Positions 55,183-63,034 of a stretch of 64,000 nt of DNA are shown here, one piece after another; position 1 is the first letter of the stretch; each line of letters starts with the position of its first letter. The notes beneath the pieces are model-generated. The model searched no databases and was not told the DNA's origin. It was given only the letters and a program-made list of their open reading frames with translations. The translations under genes and the position numbers were made by a program. Source of the stretch: Carbonactinospora thermoautotrophica (GTDB taxonomy: Bacteria > Actinomycetota > Actinomycetes > Streptomycetales > Carbonactinosporaceae); assembly GCF_001543895.1 (NCBI RefSeq), contig NZ_JYIJ01000018.1, forward strand, positions 1 to 64,000, read 5' to 3'.

Positions 55183-55234
55183 GCGTCGAGTGTGCGTGTC
55201 GTCACATGCATGTGACGACACGCACACTCGACGC
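55183..55234. repeat. 52-bp perfect palindrome between valS and folC
   Basis: The arms of 26 nt at 55183-55208 and 55209-55234 are exact complements with no spacer. The arm starts GCGTCGAGTGTGCGTG and is the same for 22 nt as the copy inside the nei-like gene. It may serve as a valS terminator here. About 22 bp before it are also shared with the other copy. Confidence 0.92.
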
Positions 55235-55302
55235 TGGGTTGATCGTCGTTCCGTCCGGGCGGGCCACCGGACCTGGTCGAACCACCACGTAGACTCGACC
55301 CT

Positions 55303-56649
55303 GTGAGCAAGCCGGTCGATCCGCAGGTGGCTGAGGAATTCCGGCGGGTCGAGAAGGAACTGACGGCCCGCTTCCCCGAGTCCCGTCCCCAGCCTTCGCT
55401 GGACCGCATCCGCGCGCTCGTCGACCTGCTGGGCGAGCCGCAGCGGGCGTACCCGGTCATCCACGTCACGGGCACGAACGGCAAGACGTCGACCTCCCGG
55501 ATGATCGACACGCTGCTGCGCGCGTTCAACCTGCGCACCGGCCGGTACACGAGCCCGCACGTGGAGTCGGTCACCGAGCGGATCAGCATCGACGGGGAAC
55601 CGATCAGCGTCGCGCGGTTCGTGGAGACCTACGACGACGTCGCCCCGTACGTGCGGCTGGTGGACGCCCAGCAGCCGGTGCGGATGTCGTACTTCGAGGT
55701 GCTGGTCGGCATGGCGTACGCGGCGTTCGCCGACGCGCCGGTCGACGTGGCCGTCGTCGAGGTCGGCATGGGCGGTGCCTGGGACGCGACCAACGTCGCG
55801 GACGGCCAGGTCGCCGTGGTGACGCCGATCTCGCTGGACCACACGCACTACCTCGGCGACACGACCGAGCAGATCGCGAGGGAGAAGGCCGGGATCATCA
55901 AGCCCGGCACGCTCGCGATCCTGGCCCAGCAGCCGCTGGACGCCGCGCAGGTGCTGCTGCGCCGGGCGGTCGAGGTGGACGCGACCGTCGCCCGCGAGGG
56001 CCTGGAGTTCGGCGTGCTGCGCCGCGACGTGGCCATGGGCGGCCAACTGCTGCGGCTGCAGGGCCTCGGCGGCGTGTACGACGAGGTGTTCCTGCCGCTG
56101 CACGGCGCTCACCAGGCGCACAACGCGTCCTGCGCACTGGCCGCGGTGGAGGCGTTCTTCGGCGGCAAGCAGCAGTTGGACGCGGACGTGGTCCGCCAGG
56201 CGTTCGCGACCGTGACCTCGCCCGGGCGGCTGGAGGTCGTCCGCCGGGGGCCGACCGTGCTGCTGGACGCCGCCCACAACCCGGCCGGCGCCCGGGCGAC
56301 CGCGGAGGCGCTCACCGAGGCGTTCACGTTCACCCGGCTCGTCGGCGTCATCGGCATGATGGGCGACAAGGACGTCCAGGGGGTGCTGGAAGCGTTCGAA
56401 CCGGTGCTGGACCAGGTGGTGGTCACGCAGGCCGCCACGGACCGCGCCCTCCCAGCCGGCGAGCTGGCCGAGGTCGCGCGGGAGGTGTTCGGTGAGCACC
56501 GGGTCGAGGTGGCGCCGCGCATGGACGACGCCCTGGACACGGCCATCCGGCTCGCCGAGGAGGAGGGCGAGCTGGGTGGCGGGGGCGTGCTGGTCACCGG
56601 TTCGGTCGTCACGGTGGGGGAAGCCCGCCGGCTGGTGAGGAAGAGCTGA
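55303..56649 (+). CDS. folC: Bifunctional folylpolyglutamate synthase/dihydrofolate synthase
   Basis: The 448-residue Mur-ligase-fold enzyme adds glutamates to folates. ATP-binding loop HVTGTNGKTSTSRMIDTLL, then TSPHVESVTERI, VAVVEVGMGGAWDATN and SLDHTHYLGDT are all conserved. The C-terminal domain carries LLDAAHNPAGARATAEAL and IGMMGDKDVQG. GTG 55303 is exactly 7 nt after TAGACT (55290-55295), so leaderless initiation is likely. DUF4233 follows in the conserved actinobacterial order. Confidence 0.95.
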   Translation: MSKPVDPQVAEEFRRVEKELTARFPESRPQPSLDRIRALVDLLGEPQRAYPVIHVTGTNGKTSTSRMIDTLLRAFNLRTGRYTSPHVESVTERISIDGEPISVARFVETYDDVAPYVRLVDAQQPVRMSYFEVLVGMAYAAFADAPVDVAVVEVGMGGAWDATNVADGQVAVVTPISLDHTHYLGDTTEQIAREKAGIIKPGTLAILAQQPLDAAQVLLRRAVEVDATVAREGLEFGVLRRDVAMGGQLLRLQGLGGVYDEVFLPLHGAHQAHNASCALAAVEAFFGGKQQLDADVVRQAFATVTSPGRLEVVRRGPTVLLDAAHNPAGARATAEALTEAFTFTRLVGVIGMMGDKDVQGVLEAFEPVLDQVVVTQAATDRALPAGELAEVAREVFGEHRVEVAPRMDDALDTAIRLAEEEGELGGGGVLVTGSVVTVGEARRLVRKS

Positions 56650-56654
56650 GGGTC

Positions 56655-56978
56655 TTGCGTAGGCTTGCCGCTTCGGTCCTCGTGTTCGAGGCCTTCGTCG
56701 TGTTCTTCGCCACCCTGGTGGCGGCCAACCTGGGCCCGGTCACTCCGACCGTGGCGTGGACCGGTGGCGGGCTGTTCGCGTTGGGCTGCCTGCTGCTGTG
56801 CGGGCTGCTGCGTTTTCGGTGGGCGTACGTGGTGGGCTGGGCGCTGCAGGGGGCGCTGATCGCCCTCGGGTTCGTGATCCCGGTCATGTTCTTCCTCGGC
56901 GTGCTGTTCGCCGTGCTCTGGGTGCTCGCCCTGCGGGTAGGAGCCAAGGCGGACGCTGTGCGGGCCGCGGCTCAGTAG
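56655..56978 (+). CDS. DUF4233 membrane protein
   Basis: The 107-residue protein has four predicted membrane segments (VLVFEAFVVFFATLVAANLG, WTGGGLFALGCLLLCGLL, YVVGWALQGALIALGFVIPVMF, GVLFAVLWVLALRVG). It is regularly found directly after folC in actinobacteria, as here. The function is unknown. The frame opens with TTG at 56655, 5 nt after the folC stop, with GAGGG close upstream. Confidence 0.85.
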   Translation: MRRLAASVLVFEAFVVFFATLVAANLGPVTPTVAWTGGGLFALGCLLLCGLLRFRWAYVVGWALQGALIALGFVIPVMFFLGVLFAVLWVLALRVGAKADAVRAAAQ

Positions 56979-57085
56979 CGGTAGGCGTCCCGGGTTCGAG
57001 TCAGGCCGTCCCCGCACCTGGCCTCAGCGCCTCTCAGCGCGGGAAAGGACCGTGGCGGCCCCGGATGAGCGGGTGAGACCTGGGC

Positions 57086-58447
57086 GTGGAAGAGAGCGGA
57101 AGACGCGAGGCCGCCCGCGCGGTGCTGATGACCGTTGTCTCGGTGGTTCTGCCCGGGATCGTGCCGATGAGGGCCGGCCGGCGGAGGCTGGGGGCGGGTG
57201 TCCTGCTGGGGTTCTGGCTGCTGGTGGCTCGGCGCAGTGACGTGATCCGGGTCGCGGTGCACGCGGACTGGCTCGCCGCGCTGGCGCTCGCCGTGGTCGT
57301 GCTGGCGCTCGCCTGGCCGCTGGTGCTGGTCTGGTCGTACCGGCTGGCGCGTCCGGCCGGGCTGTCCCGGTCCCGGCGGTTCGTCGCGGACGCGGGGGTG
57401 GCCGTGCTGTGCCTCGCCGTGGCCGTGCCCCTGCTGGCCGGCGCCTGGTACGCGCACGTGCAGCGCGACCTGGTGGCCGACGTGTTCCAGGGCAGCACGC
57501 ACGGCGTGGAGGCGCGGAACCACGGCTGGGCGGGCAAGCCGCGGCTGAACGTGCTGCTCCTCGGCGGGGACGCGGACCGGGGCCGGTACGGGGTGCGGAC
57601 GGACAGCATGATCCTGGCCAGCGTCGACACGCGGACCGGGGACACCGTGTTGCTCGCGCTGCCGCGCAACCTGCAGCACGCGCCGATGCCGCCGGGGCGT
57701 GCCCGGGAGCGTTTCCCGGACGGTTTCCCCGACCTGTTGAACGAGGTGTACCAGTACGCCTGGGACCATCCGGAGGTGATGCCTTATCCGGACCCGGGCA
57801 GGGAGCTGCTGAAGCGGACTTTCGCCCAGATCCTGGGAATCCCGGTGGACTATTTCATCCTGGTTAATATCTCAGCTTTTCGGGACATCGTGGACTCGCT
57901 CGGCGGGGTGCGCATCGTGGTCGAGCAACCGATCCCGTATGGGCTGAGCGGTGAGACGATTCCGGCCGGGCGGCAGCGGCTCAACGGGAAACTCGCCCTG
58001 TGGTATGCACGTTCTCGTACTAATTCTGATGATTACACCCGAATGCGGCGGCAGCGGTGTGTGTTGGGGGCGATCGTGCGGCAGGCCGACCCGATGACGG
58101 CACTGGTCAAGTTCCAGCAGCTCGCGGCGGCGGCGAAACGGAACGTCTCCACCGACATCCCGCAGGGCGTGGTGCCCCACCTCATCGAGCTGGGCCTGAA
58201 AGCCAAGCAGGCGCACCTCTCCGGCCTCGCCTTTGTGCCGCCGCTCATCCGTCCCGACCGACCCGACTTCGGGCTCATCAACCGGCTCGCACAGGAGGCG
58301 GTCGGCCTGTCGCCGCGCACCCCCGCTCCGAGCGGGTCACCGGCTCCGGCCGGTCCGTCTCCCGAGGGGAGCGCAACACCCGGCGGTGGCCCGGCGACGT
58401 CCACGGAAGCCCCGGTCAGGCTCCAGAGCGTCTGCCAGTACTGGTAG
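57086..58447 (+). CDS. LytR-CpsA-Psr (LCP) family cell-wall glycopolymer ligase
   Basis: The 453-residue membrane protein has three or four N-terminal hydrophobic segments (residues 15-130). The extracellular LCP domain follows: KPRLNVLLLGGDADRGRYGVRTDSMILASVDTRTGDTVLLALPRNL with the polyprenyl-phosphate-binding Arg and Asp, and LWYARSRTNSDDYTRMRRQRCVLGAI with the conserved Arg cluster. The tail is Pro/Ser-rich. Such enzymes attach teichoic-acid-like polymers to peptidoglycan. GTG start at 57086. A terminator stem follows. Confidence 0.87.
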   Translation: MEESGRREAARAVLMTVVSVVLPGIVPMRAGRRRLGAGVLLGFWLLVARRSDVIRVAVHADWLAALALAVVVLALAWPLVLVWSYRLARPAGLSRSRRFVADAGVAVLCLAVAVPLLAGAWYAHVQRDLVADVFQGSTHGVEARNHGWAGKPRLNVLLLGGDADRGRYGVRTDSMILASVDTRTGDTVLLALPRNLQHAPMPPGRARERFPDGFPDLLNEVYQYAWDHPEVMPYPDPGRELLKRTFAQILGIPVDYFILVNISAFRDIVDSLGGVRIVVEQPIPYGLSGETIPAGRQRLNGKLALWYARSRTNSDDYTRMRRQRCVLGAIVRQADPMTALVKFQQLAAAAKRNVSTDIPQGVVPHLIELGLKAKQAHLSGLAFVPPLIRPDRPDFGLINRLAQEAVGLSPRTPAPSGSPAPAGPSPEGSATPGGGPATSTEAPVRLQSVCQYW

Positions 58448-58453
58448 CTCCCA

Positions 58454-58484
58454 CCGGGCGGGTCGGCGGTGCGGACCCGCCCGG
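58454..58484 (+). terminator. Terminator after the LCP gene
   Basis: An 11-bp stem (CCGGGCGGGTC at 58454-58464, complement at 58474-58484) with a 9-nt loop begins 7 nt after the stop codon. Confidence 0.75.
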
Positions 58485-59031
58485 TAGGGCGCGGCCGGAC
58501 GGTGGCGGGGACCCGCGTGGCGCCACCGGAATCATACTGCCAGAATTACAGCGACGTAATTTTTTGAATCGCGCCACTCGGCTCCTGATCTTATTTGCCT
58601 TGATCATTCGGATCGGGGGTGCCCGTTCGAGTGATGGCCGTCTCTAATCGTTGATTCGGTGAAATCGTGCGCTAGCCGGCATTTGCCCTGCGCCGATCTC
58701 CTCATGGTAACGAATTAATTACGTTCTGTGATATTTGTGGAGAACGTCACACCAATTCGCAGGTTTAACGGGTTGGTTTGCGCTGTGGCGATGTGTAAAG
58801 GTGGGCAAGGCCGTTCCGGATCGGAGGGGTGAATTCCGATCTTCCGCCGGAACCTCAGAGCGGCCATTCCGGCGCGTCCTAACGCGTTTTCGGAAGGCCG
58901 CTCTCGCGTACGGGATATGTCACTCGCGCCGTTTTCTGGCGTGTATGACACACGACCGGCGCACCGCGAAGACGCAATTTCGGCGTGCTTCTTCGCGCTG
59001 TCCTGCTCCCTATCTGGAAGGTGTTGTTGTC
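58485..59031 (+). other. Long structured leader/intergenic region before the RlpA-like gene
   Basis: This 547-bp interval has an unusually AT-rich first half (about 58540-58790) for this genome. It then has potential RNA structure: GATCGGA/TCCGATC at 58819-58841 and a 13-bp stem with one bulge at 58858-58903 (GAGCGGCC...GGCCGCTC). The conserved core of the c-di-AMP (ydaO) riboswitch, which often precedes actinomycete wall hydrolase genes, was not found. It could still be a regulatory leader. Confidence 0.4.
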
Positions 59032-59733
59032 TTGCCTCAGCACAAGACACCGCGCAACAGCCGAAAGATCACTGCGACCGCAGCCGGAGCCGTGCTGGCG
59101 GCGGCCGGCGTCGTCTCCGGCGGGGTGGCGCTGTCCCGCGAAAAGCCGGCGCCTGTCGCCGACACGGTGTCACTCGCCGATCGGGTCCAGGACAAAGCCG
59201 CCCGTGACTTGGCCCGCCACACCCTGACCCCGAGCTCGACGCCCACGGCCACCGCGACCACGACTCCGACCAAGACGGCCACGCCGACCCCGGCCGAGCC
59301 GACCCTGGTCAAGACTCGGTCCGCCAAGCCTGTCGTGGTCAAGACTCGGTCCGCCAAGCCGACCCGGGTCAAGGCCTGGTCGGCCAAGCGGACCTCGGTC
59401 AAGACCCGGTCCGCCAAGCGCACCGGCTACGGCCCGACCAAACTGCGGGCCAACGGGAGGACCTGCAAGGCGTCGTACTACCACTACGGCCAGGTGACCG
59501 CGAACGGCGAGTCCTTCAACCCCAACGGCATGACCGCGGCGCACAAGACCATGCCGTTCGGCAGCAAGGTGCTGGTCACCAACGTGAGCAACGGCAAGTC
59601 CGTGATCGTGCGCGTCAACGACCGCGGCCCCTTCGTCGCCGGCCGGTGCCTGGACCTCGCCCGTGGCGCCTTCGCTCAGATCGCCCCGCTCAGCGCCGGC
59701 GTGGTCACCGTCAAGTACCAGGTGCTCAAGTAG
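59032..59733 (+). CDS. RlpA-like double-psi beta-barrel secreted wall protein
   Basis: The 233-residue exported protein has a basic N-terminus and signal/anchor (TATAAGAVLAAAGVVSGGVAL). A Thr/Pro-rich linker and four tandem 10-residue Lys/Arg repeats (VKTRSAKP type, DNA 59308-59427) follow. The C-terminal DPBB/RlpA domain is ASYYHYGQVTANGESFNPNGMTAAHKTMPFGSKVLVTNVSNGKSVIVRVNDRGPF, with the catalytic-type Asp in NDRGPF. It probably cleaves or binds peptidoglycan. TTG 59032 is inferred because no ATG/GTG lies between the long leader and the signal sequence. Confidence 0.82.
   Translation: MPQHKTPRNSRKITATAAGAVLAAAGVVSGGVALSREKPAPVADTVSLADRVQDKAARDLARHTLTPSSTPTATATTTPTKTATPTPAEPTLVKTRSAKPVVVKTRSAKPTRVKAWSAKRTSVKTRSAKRTGYGPTKLRANGRTCKASYYHYGQVTANGESFNPNGMTAAHKTMPFGSKVLVTNVSNGKSVIVRVNDRGPFVAGRCLDLARGAFAQIAPLSAGVVTVKYQVLK
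59308..59427 (+). repeat. Four tandem 30-bp repeats in the RlpA-like gene
   Basis: Units begin at 59308, 59338, 59368 and 59398. Each encodes a variant of V-K-T-R-S-A-K-P/R-x-x. Units 1 and 2 are almost identical in DNA. The result is a highly positive linker that could bind teichoic acids or other anionic wall polymers. Confidence 0.85.
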
Positions 59734-59781
59734 CGGTACGCTCCCCCCACAGGTTTCCCACCGTACGGAGGAGTCGAAACC

Positions 59782-60213
59782 GTGTCCGAGCGCACGCTCG
59801 TGCTGATCAAGCCGGACGGTGTCCGCCGCGGTCTCATCGGCGAGATCATCAGCCGTATCGAGCGCAAGGGGTTGCGGATCATCGCCCTTGAGATGCGTCA
59901 GCTGGAGCGCTCCCTGGTCGAGGAGCACTACGCCGAGCACGCGGACAAGCCCTTCTTCGGGCCGCTGGTCGACTTCATGACCTCCGGGCCGGTCGTGGCC
60001 ATGATCGTCGAGGGTCCACAGGCGATCTCGGTCTTCCGTACCCTGGCCGGCGCCACCGACCCGGTGAAGGCAGCCCCCGGCACGATCCGCGGGGACCTCT
60101 CCACCGATTTCGGCACGGCGGCCCAGCAGAACCTGGTGCACGGTTCCGATTCCCCCGAGTCCGCCGCACGCGAGCTCAAGTTGTTCTTCCCGGGATTCTT
60201 CCCGGGCGGTTGA
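59782..60213 (+). CDS. ndk: Nucleoside-diphosphate kinase
   Basis: The 143-residue enzyme balances nucleoside triphosphates. [20 protein letters not shown] opens the protein. The phosphorylated His120 lies in [20 protein letters not shown]. The length is a few residues above the usual ~137, with a short GFFPGG tail. GTG 59782 follows ACGGAGGAG. Its place between folC and mreB matches the Streptomyces order. Confidence 0.95.
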   Translation: MSERTLVLIKPDGVRRGLIGEIISRIERKGLRIIALEMRQLERSLVEEHYAEHADKPFFGPLVDFMTSGPVVAMIVEGPQAISVFRTLAGATDPVKAAPGTIRGDLSTDFGTAAQQNLVHGSDSPESAARELKLFFPGFFPGG

Positions 60214-60436
60214 CGCGGCGGTTCCTCGCGGAACTTGGGGCCACCCGATCACGTTGTGTCTGGTTGACGTGGTCGGTGAGGCTGATCGGCGACGGTGGTC
60301 TTCGACACCGCCGTCGCCCTTCAGCAGAACCGAACACGTGGGCGGTTACGATGAAGCCACCGCTGGCGCTCCACAAGGCAAGCGTCCAAGGGGTGGACCG
60401 GACACGCCTGCTCATCGGGAAGGCCCCAAGTTTCCT

Positions 60437-61468
60437 ATGCCCACGAACCTGTCGTTCATCGGCCGTGACATGGCTGTGGACCTCGGCACCGCCAACACGC
60501 TGGTGTACGTGAGAGGTCGCGGCATAGTCCTCAACGAACCGTCGGTCGTCGCGATCAACGTAAACACCGGCGGCATTCTCGCGGTCGGGTCGGAGGCCAA
60601 GAAGATGATCGGTCGGACGCCCGGGAGCATCGTGGCGATCCGACCGCTGAAGGACGGCGTCATCGCCGACTTCGACACCACGGAGCGGATGCTCCGGTAC
60701 TTCATTCAGAAGGTCCACCGTCGCCGACACCTGGCCAAGCCACGGGTCGTCGTGTGCGTGCCGTCCGGCATCACCGGGGTGGAGCAACGTGCGGTCAAGG
60801 AGGCTGGGTACGCCGCCGGCGCCCGCAAGGTGTACATCATCGAGGAGCCCATGGCCGCCGCGATCGGCGCCGGCCTGCCGGTTCACGAGCCGACCGGCAA
60901 CATGGTCGTCGACATCGGCGGCGGCACCACCGAGGTGGCGGTGATCTCGCTGGGCGGTATCGTCACCGCGCAGTCCATCCGGGTAGGCGGTGACGAGCTG
61001 GACCAGGCGATCATCCAGTACGTCAAGAAGGAGTACTCGCTGCTGCTCGGCGAGCGGACCGCCGAGGAGATCAAGATCAGGATCGGTTCCGCGCACGAGA
61101 TGCCCGACGAGCCGCACGTCGAGGTCCGCGGCCGCGACCTCGTCAGCGGCCTGCCGAAGACCGTGATCGTCTCGGCCAGCGAGATCCGCAAGGCGATCGA
61201 GGAGCCGGTCAACGCGATCATCGACGCGGTCAAGACCACTCTCGACCGCTGCCCGCCAGAGCTCTCCGGCGACATCATGGATCGCGGCATCGTGCTCACC
61301 GGCGGCGGTGCGCTGCTGCGGGGCCTCGACGAGCGCCTGCGTCAAGAGACCGGGATGCCGATCCACATGATCGACAACCCGCTCGACTCCGTAGCGCTCG
61401 GTGCCGGCAAGTGCGTCGAGGAGTTCGAGGCGTTGCAGCAGGTACTCGTTCCTGAGCCACGCCGCTGA
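60437..61468 (+). CDS. mreB: Rod-shape determining protein MreB
   Basis: The 343-residue bacterial actin has the phosphate loops [30 protein letters not shown] and [20 protein letters not shown], and adenosine-binding [18 protein letters not shown]. In sporulating actinomycetes MreB supports spore-wall synthesis rather than rod growth. I chose the ATG at 60437 ([17 protein letters not shown]). A longer frame from 60254 is not conserved. mreC starts 84 nt later, after a partial duplication of the mreB 3' end. Confidence 0.95.
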   Translation: MPTNLSFIGRDMAVDLGTANTLVYVRGRGIVLNEPSVVAINVNTGGILAVGSEAKKMIGRTPGSIVAIRPLKDGVIADFDTTERMLRYFIQKVHRRRHLAKPRVVVCVPSGITGVEQRAVKEAGYAAGARKVYIIEEPMAAAIGAGLPVHEPTGNMVVDIGGGTTEVAVISLGGIVTAQSIRVGGDELDQAIIQYVKKEYSLLLGERTAEEIKIRIGSAHEMPDEPHVEVRGRDLVSGLPKTVIVSASEIRKAIEEPVNAIIDAVKTTLDRCPPELSGDIMDRGIVLTGGGALLRGLDERLRQETGMPIHMIDNPLDSVALGAGKCVEEFEALQQVLVPEPRR

Positions 61469-61517
61469 CATGAAGGCTGATCTAAAGGCCTGAGCCACGG
61501 CGCTGACCTGAAGGCGT
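61451..61517 (+). repeat. Imperfect direct repeat of the mreB 3' end
   Basis: Positions 61451-61479 (last mreB codons plus stop and following bases) and 61489-61517 match at 25 of 29 bases. The second copy is outside the gene. It looks like a small tandem duplication in the mreB-mreC spacer. Confidence 0.8.
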
Positions 61518-61552
61518 CCCGGCTCGCCAAGACACGGGGTGGGTAGTCGGGT

Positions 61553-62509
61553 ATGAGCTTCGACACGCGGCGCAACCGCATCATCCTTGCCACCTTGCTG
61601 GCTATCGCATTCGCGCTGATCACCGTCGACCTGCGGGACGACCAGCGATCCCCGGTGAGCGACATGCGCCGGTTCGGCGCGGTCGTGTTCGGTCCGGTGG
61701 AGCGTGCCGCCGCCGCGGTCGTCAACCCGGTCCGCGACGTGATCGGGGATATCGCCGCCCTGCCCGGCAACCGGCGGCGGGTCGAGGAGCTGGAGCGCGA
61801 GAACGAGGAGCTGCGCCGCCAACTGCGCACCAGCGAGCTGGCCCGCAGCCGGGCCGCTGAGCTGGACAAGCTGCTCCGGGTGGCGTCGCTCGGCCAGTAC
61901 CGGATCGTGCCCGCCCAGGTGATCGCGCTCGGGCCGGCCCAGGGCTTCTCCTGGACGGTCACGATCGACGCCGGCGAGATCGACGGGATCAAGCCGGACA
62001 TGACCGTGATCAACGGCGAGGGCCTGGTCGGTCGCGTCACCACGGTCGGCCCGACCACCTCCACCGTGCTGCTGGCCATCGACCCCACTTCCTCGGTGGG
62101 GGCGCGCCTGGCCAGCACGCTGGAGATCGGCCTGGTCAGCGGCGCCGGCTACGACCCGATGAGGCTGGAGCTGCTCAACTCCCAGGCCGGCCTCAAGAAA
62201 GGGGACCGGCTCGTCACCTTCGGCTCGCGGGGCGCCAAGCCGTTCGTGCCCGGTCTGCCGATCGGCGAGGTCGTGTCGGTCGAGCAGACCCCGGGCCAGC
62301 TCACCCGCAAGGCGCGCGTGCGGCCGTACGTGAACTTCGCCGCGCTCGACCTGGTGGGCGTGGTGGTGCAGCCGCCGCGCACCGACCCGCGTGACGCGCT
62401 GCTGCCACCCAAACCCACACCACAGCCCACACCGCGGCTGACACGGCAGCCGACACCGCAGCCAACAGCCCAGTTCGCCTCGCCGTCCCCTAACCTCAGG
62501 GAGTCGTGA
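61553..62509 (+). CDS. mreC: Rod-shape determining protein MreC
   Basis: The 318-residue protein has a single membrane anchor (IILATLLAIAFALITVDL) and a coiled coil (RRRVEELERENEELRRQLRTSELARSRAAELDKLLRVA). The extracytoplasmic beta-barrel domain follows with VIALGPAQGFSWTVTIDAGEIDGIKPDMTVINGEGLVGRV. The C-terminal tail is Pro/Thr-rich (PTPQPTPRLTRQPTPQPT). MreC scaffolds peptidoglycan synthases and activates PBP2. Its stop overlaps the mreD start by 4 bp. Confidence 0.94.
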   Translation: MSFDTRRNRIILATLLAIAFALITVDLRDDQRSPVSDMRRFGAVVFGPVERAAAAVVNPVRDVIGDIAALPGNRRRVEELERENEELRRQLRTSELARSRAAELDKLLRVASLGQYRIVPAQVIALGPAQGFSWTVTIDAGEIDGIKPDMTVINGEGLVGRVTTVGPTTSTVLLAIDPTSSVGARLASTLEIGLVSGAGYDPMRLELLNSQAGLKKGDRLVTFGSRGAKPFVPGLPIGEVVSVEQTPGQLTRKARVRPYVNFAALDLVGVVVQPPRTDPRDALLPPKPTPQPTPRLTRQPTPQPTAQFASPSPNLRES

Positions 62510-63021
62510 CCATGTCCGGCCTGCGCGTCGTCTACGTCTGCGGGCTGGTGGTCGCGGCGCTCACCCTGCAGCTCACCCTGCTGTCCCGGCTGGGACTGCC
62601 CGGGGCGACCCCGGACCTGCTGCTCGTCGTCGTGGTCGCGCTCGCGCTCGTGTACGGGCCGCGGGCGGGCGCGCTGGTCGGGTTCGGCGCCGGCTTGGCC
62701 GCCGACCTGGTCCCGCCGGCCGACCACGCGATCGGCCGGTTCGCATTCGTGCTCTGTCTGATCGGGTACCTGGCAGGTGCGGTGCGCACGGAGGCCGCCC
62801 GGTCAGCGGTCGGGTCCATGGTGGTCATCGGGCTCGCCGCCGTCGGCGCCGCCCTCGTGGGAGCCGGGCTCGCCGAGGTGCTCGGGGAGGCCCATGGCGT
62901 CGGCGCCGTGCTCGGGCTCATCCCCACGGCGGTGCTGTACGACGTGCTGCTCGCGCCGTTCGTCGTACCGGCCGTGACCGCCCTGGCCCGTCGCATCGAC
63001 CCAGACACGTTGACCTGGTGA
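62506..63021 (+). CDS. mreD: Rod-shape determining protein MreD
   Basis: The 171-residue integral membrane protein has about five segments (VVYVCGLVVAALTLQLTLL, DLLLVVVVALALVYG, AFVLCLIGYLAGAV and others). The N-terminal LSRLGLPGATPDLLLVVVVALALVYGPRAGALVGFGAGLAADLVPP pattern is typical of actinobacterial MreD. GTG 62506 overlaps the mreC stop; an ATG two codons later is possible. pbp2 follows 13 nt after the stop. Confidence 0.92.
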   Translation: MTMSGLRVVYVCGLVVAALTLQLTLLSRLGLPGATPDLLLVVVVALALVYGPRAGALVGFGAGLAADLVPPADHAIGRFAFVLCLIGYLAGAVRTEAARSAVGSMVVIGLAAVGAALVGAGLAEVLGEAHGVGAVLGLIPTAVLYDVLLAPFVVPAVTALARRIDPDTLTW

Positions 63022-63034
63022 GGGGAGGTACCGG

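Noticed and set aside
52243-56499. A 1418-residue minus-strand ORF across valS and folC
   Set aside because: It lies fully antisense to two unmistakable enzymes and has no domain signature. Only its last 76 codons, with their own ribosome-binding site, are kept as a small membrane protein.
56985-57010. T-arm-like GGGTTCGAGTC sequence after the DUF4233 gene
   Set aside because: No acceptor, D or anticodon arm can be built around it, so it is a chance match.
58600-59031. c-di-AMP (ydaO) riboswitch before the RlpA-like gene
   Set aside because: A GGGGTGAAT string occurs, but the conserved CCCG-(A/T)CAGCTAAC and GGAGGAACC-type elements are missing, so I do not call it.
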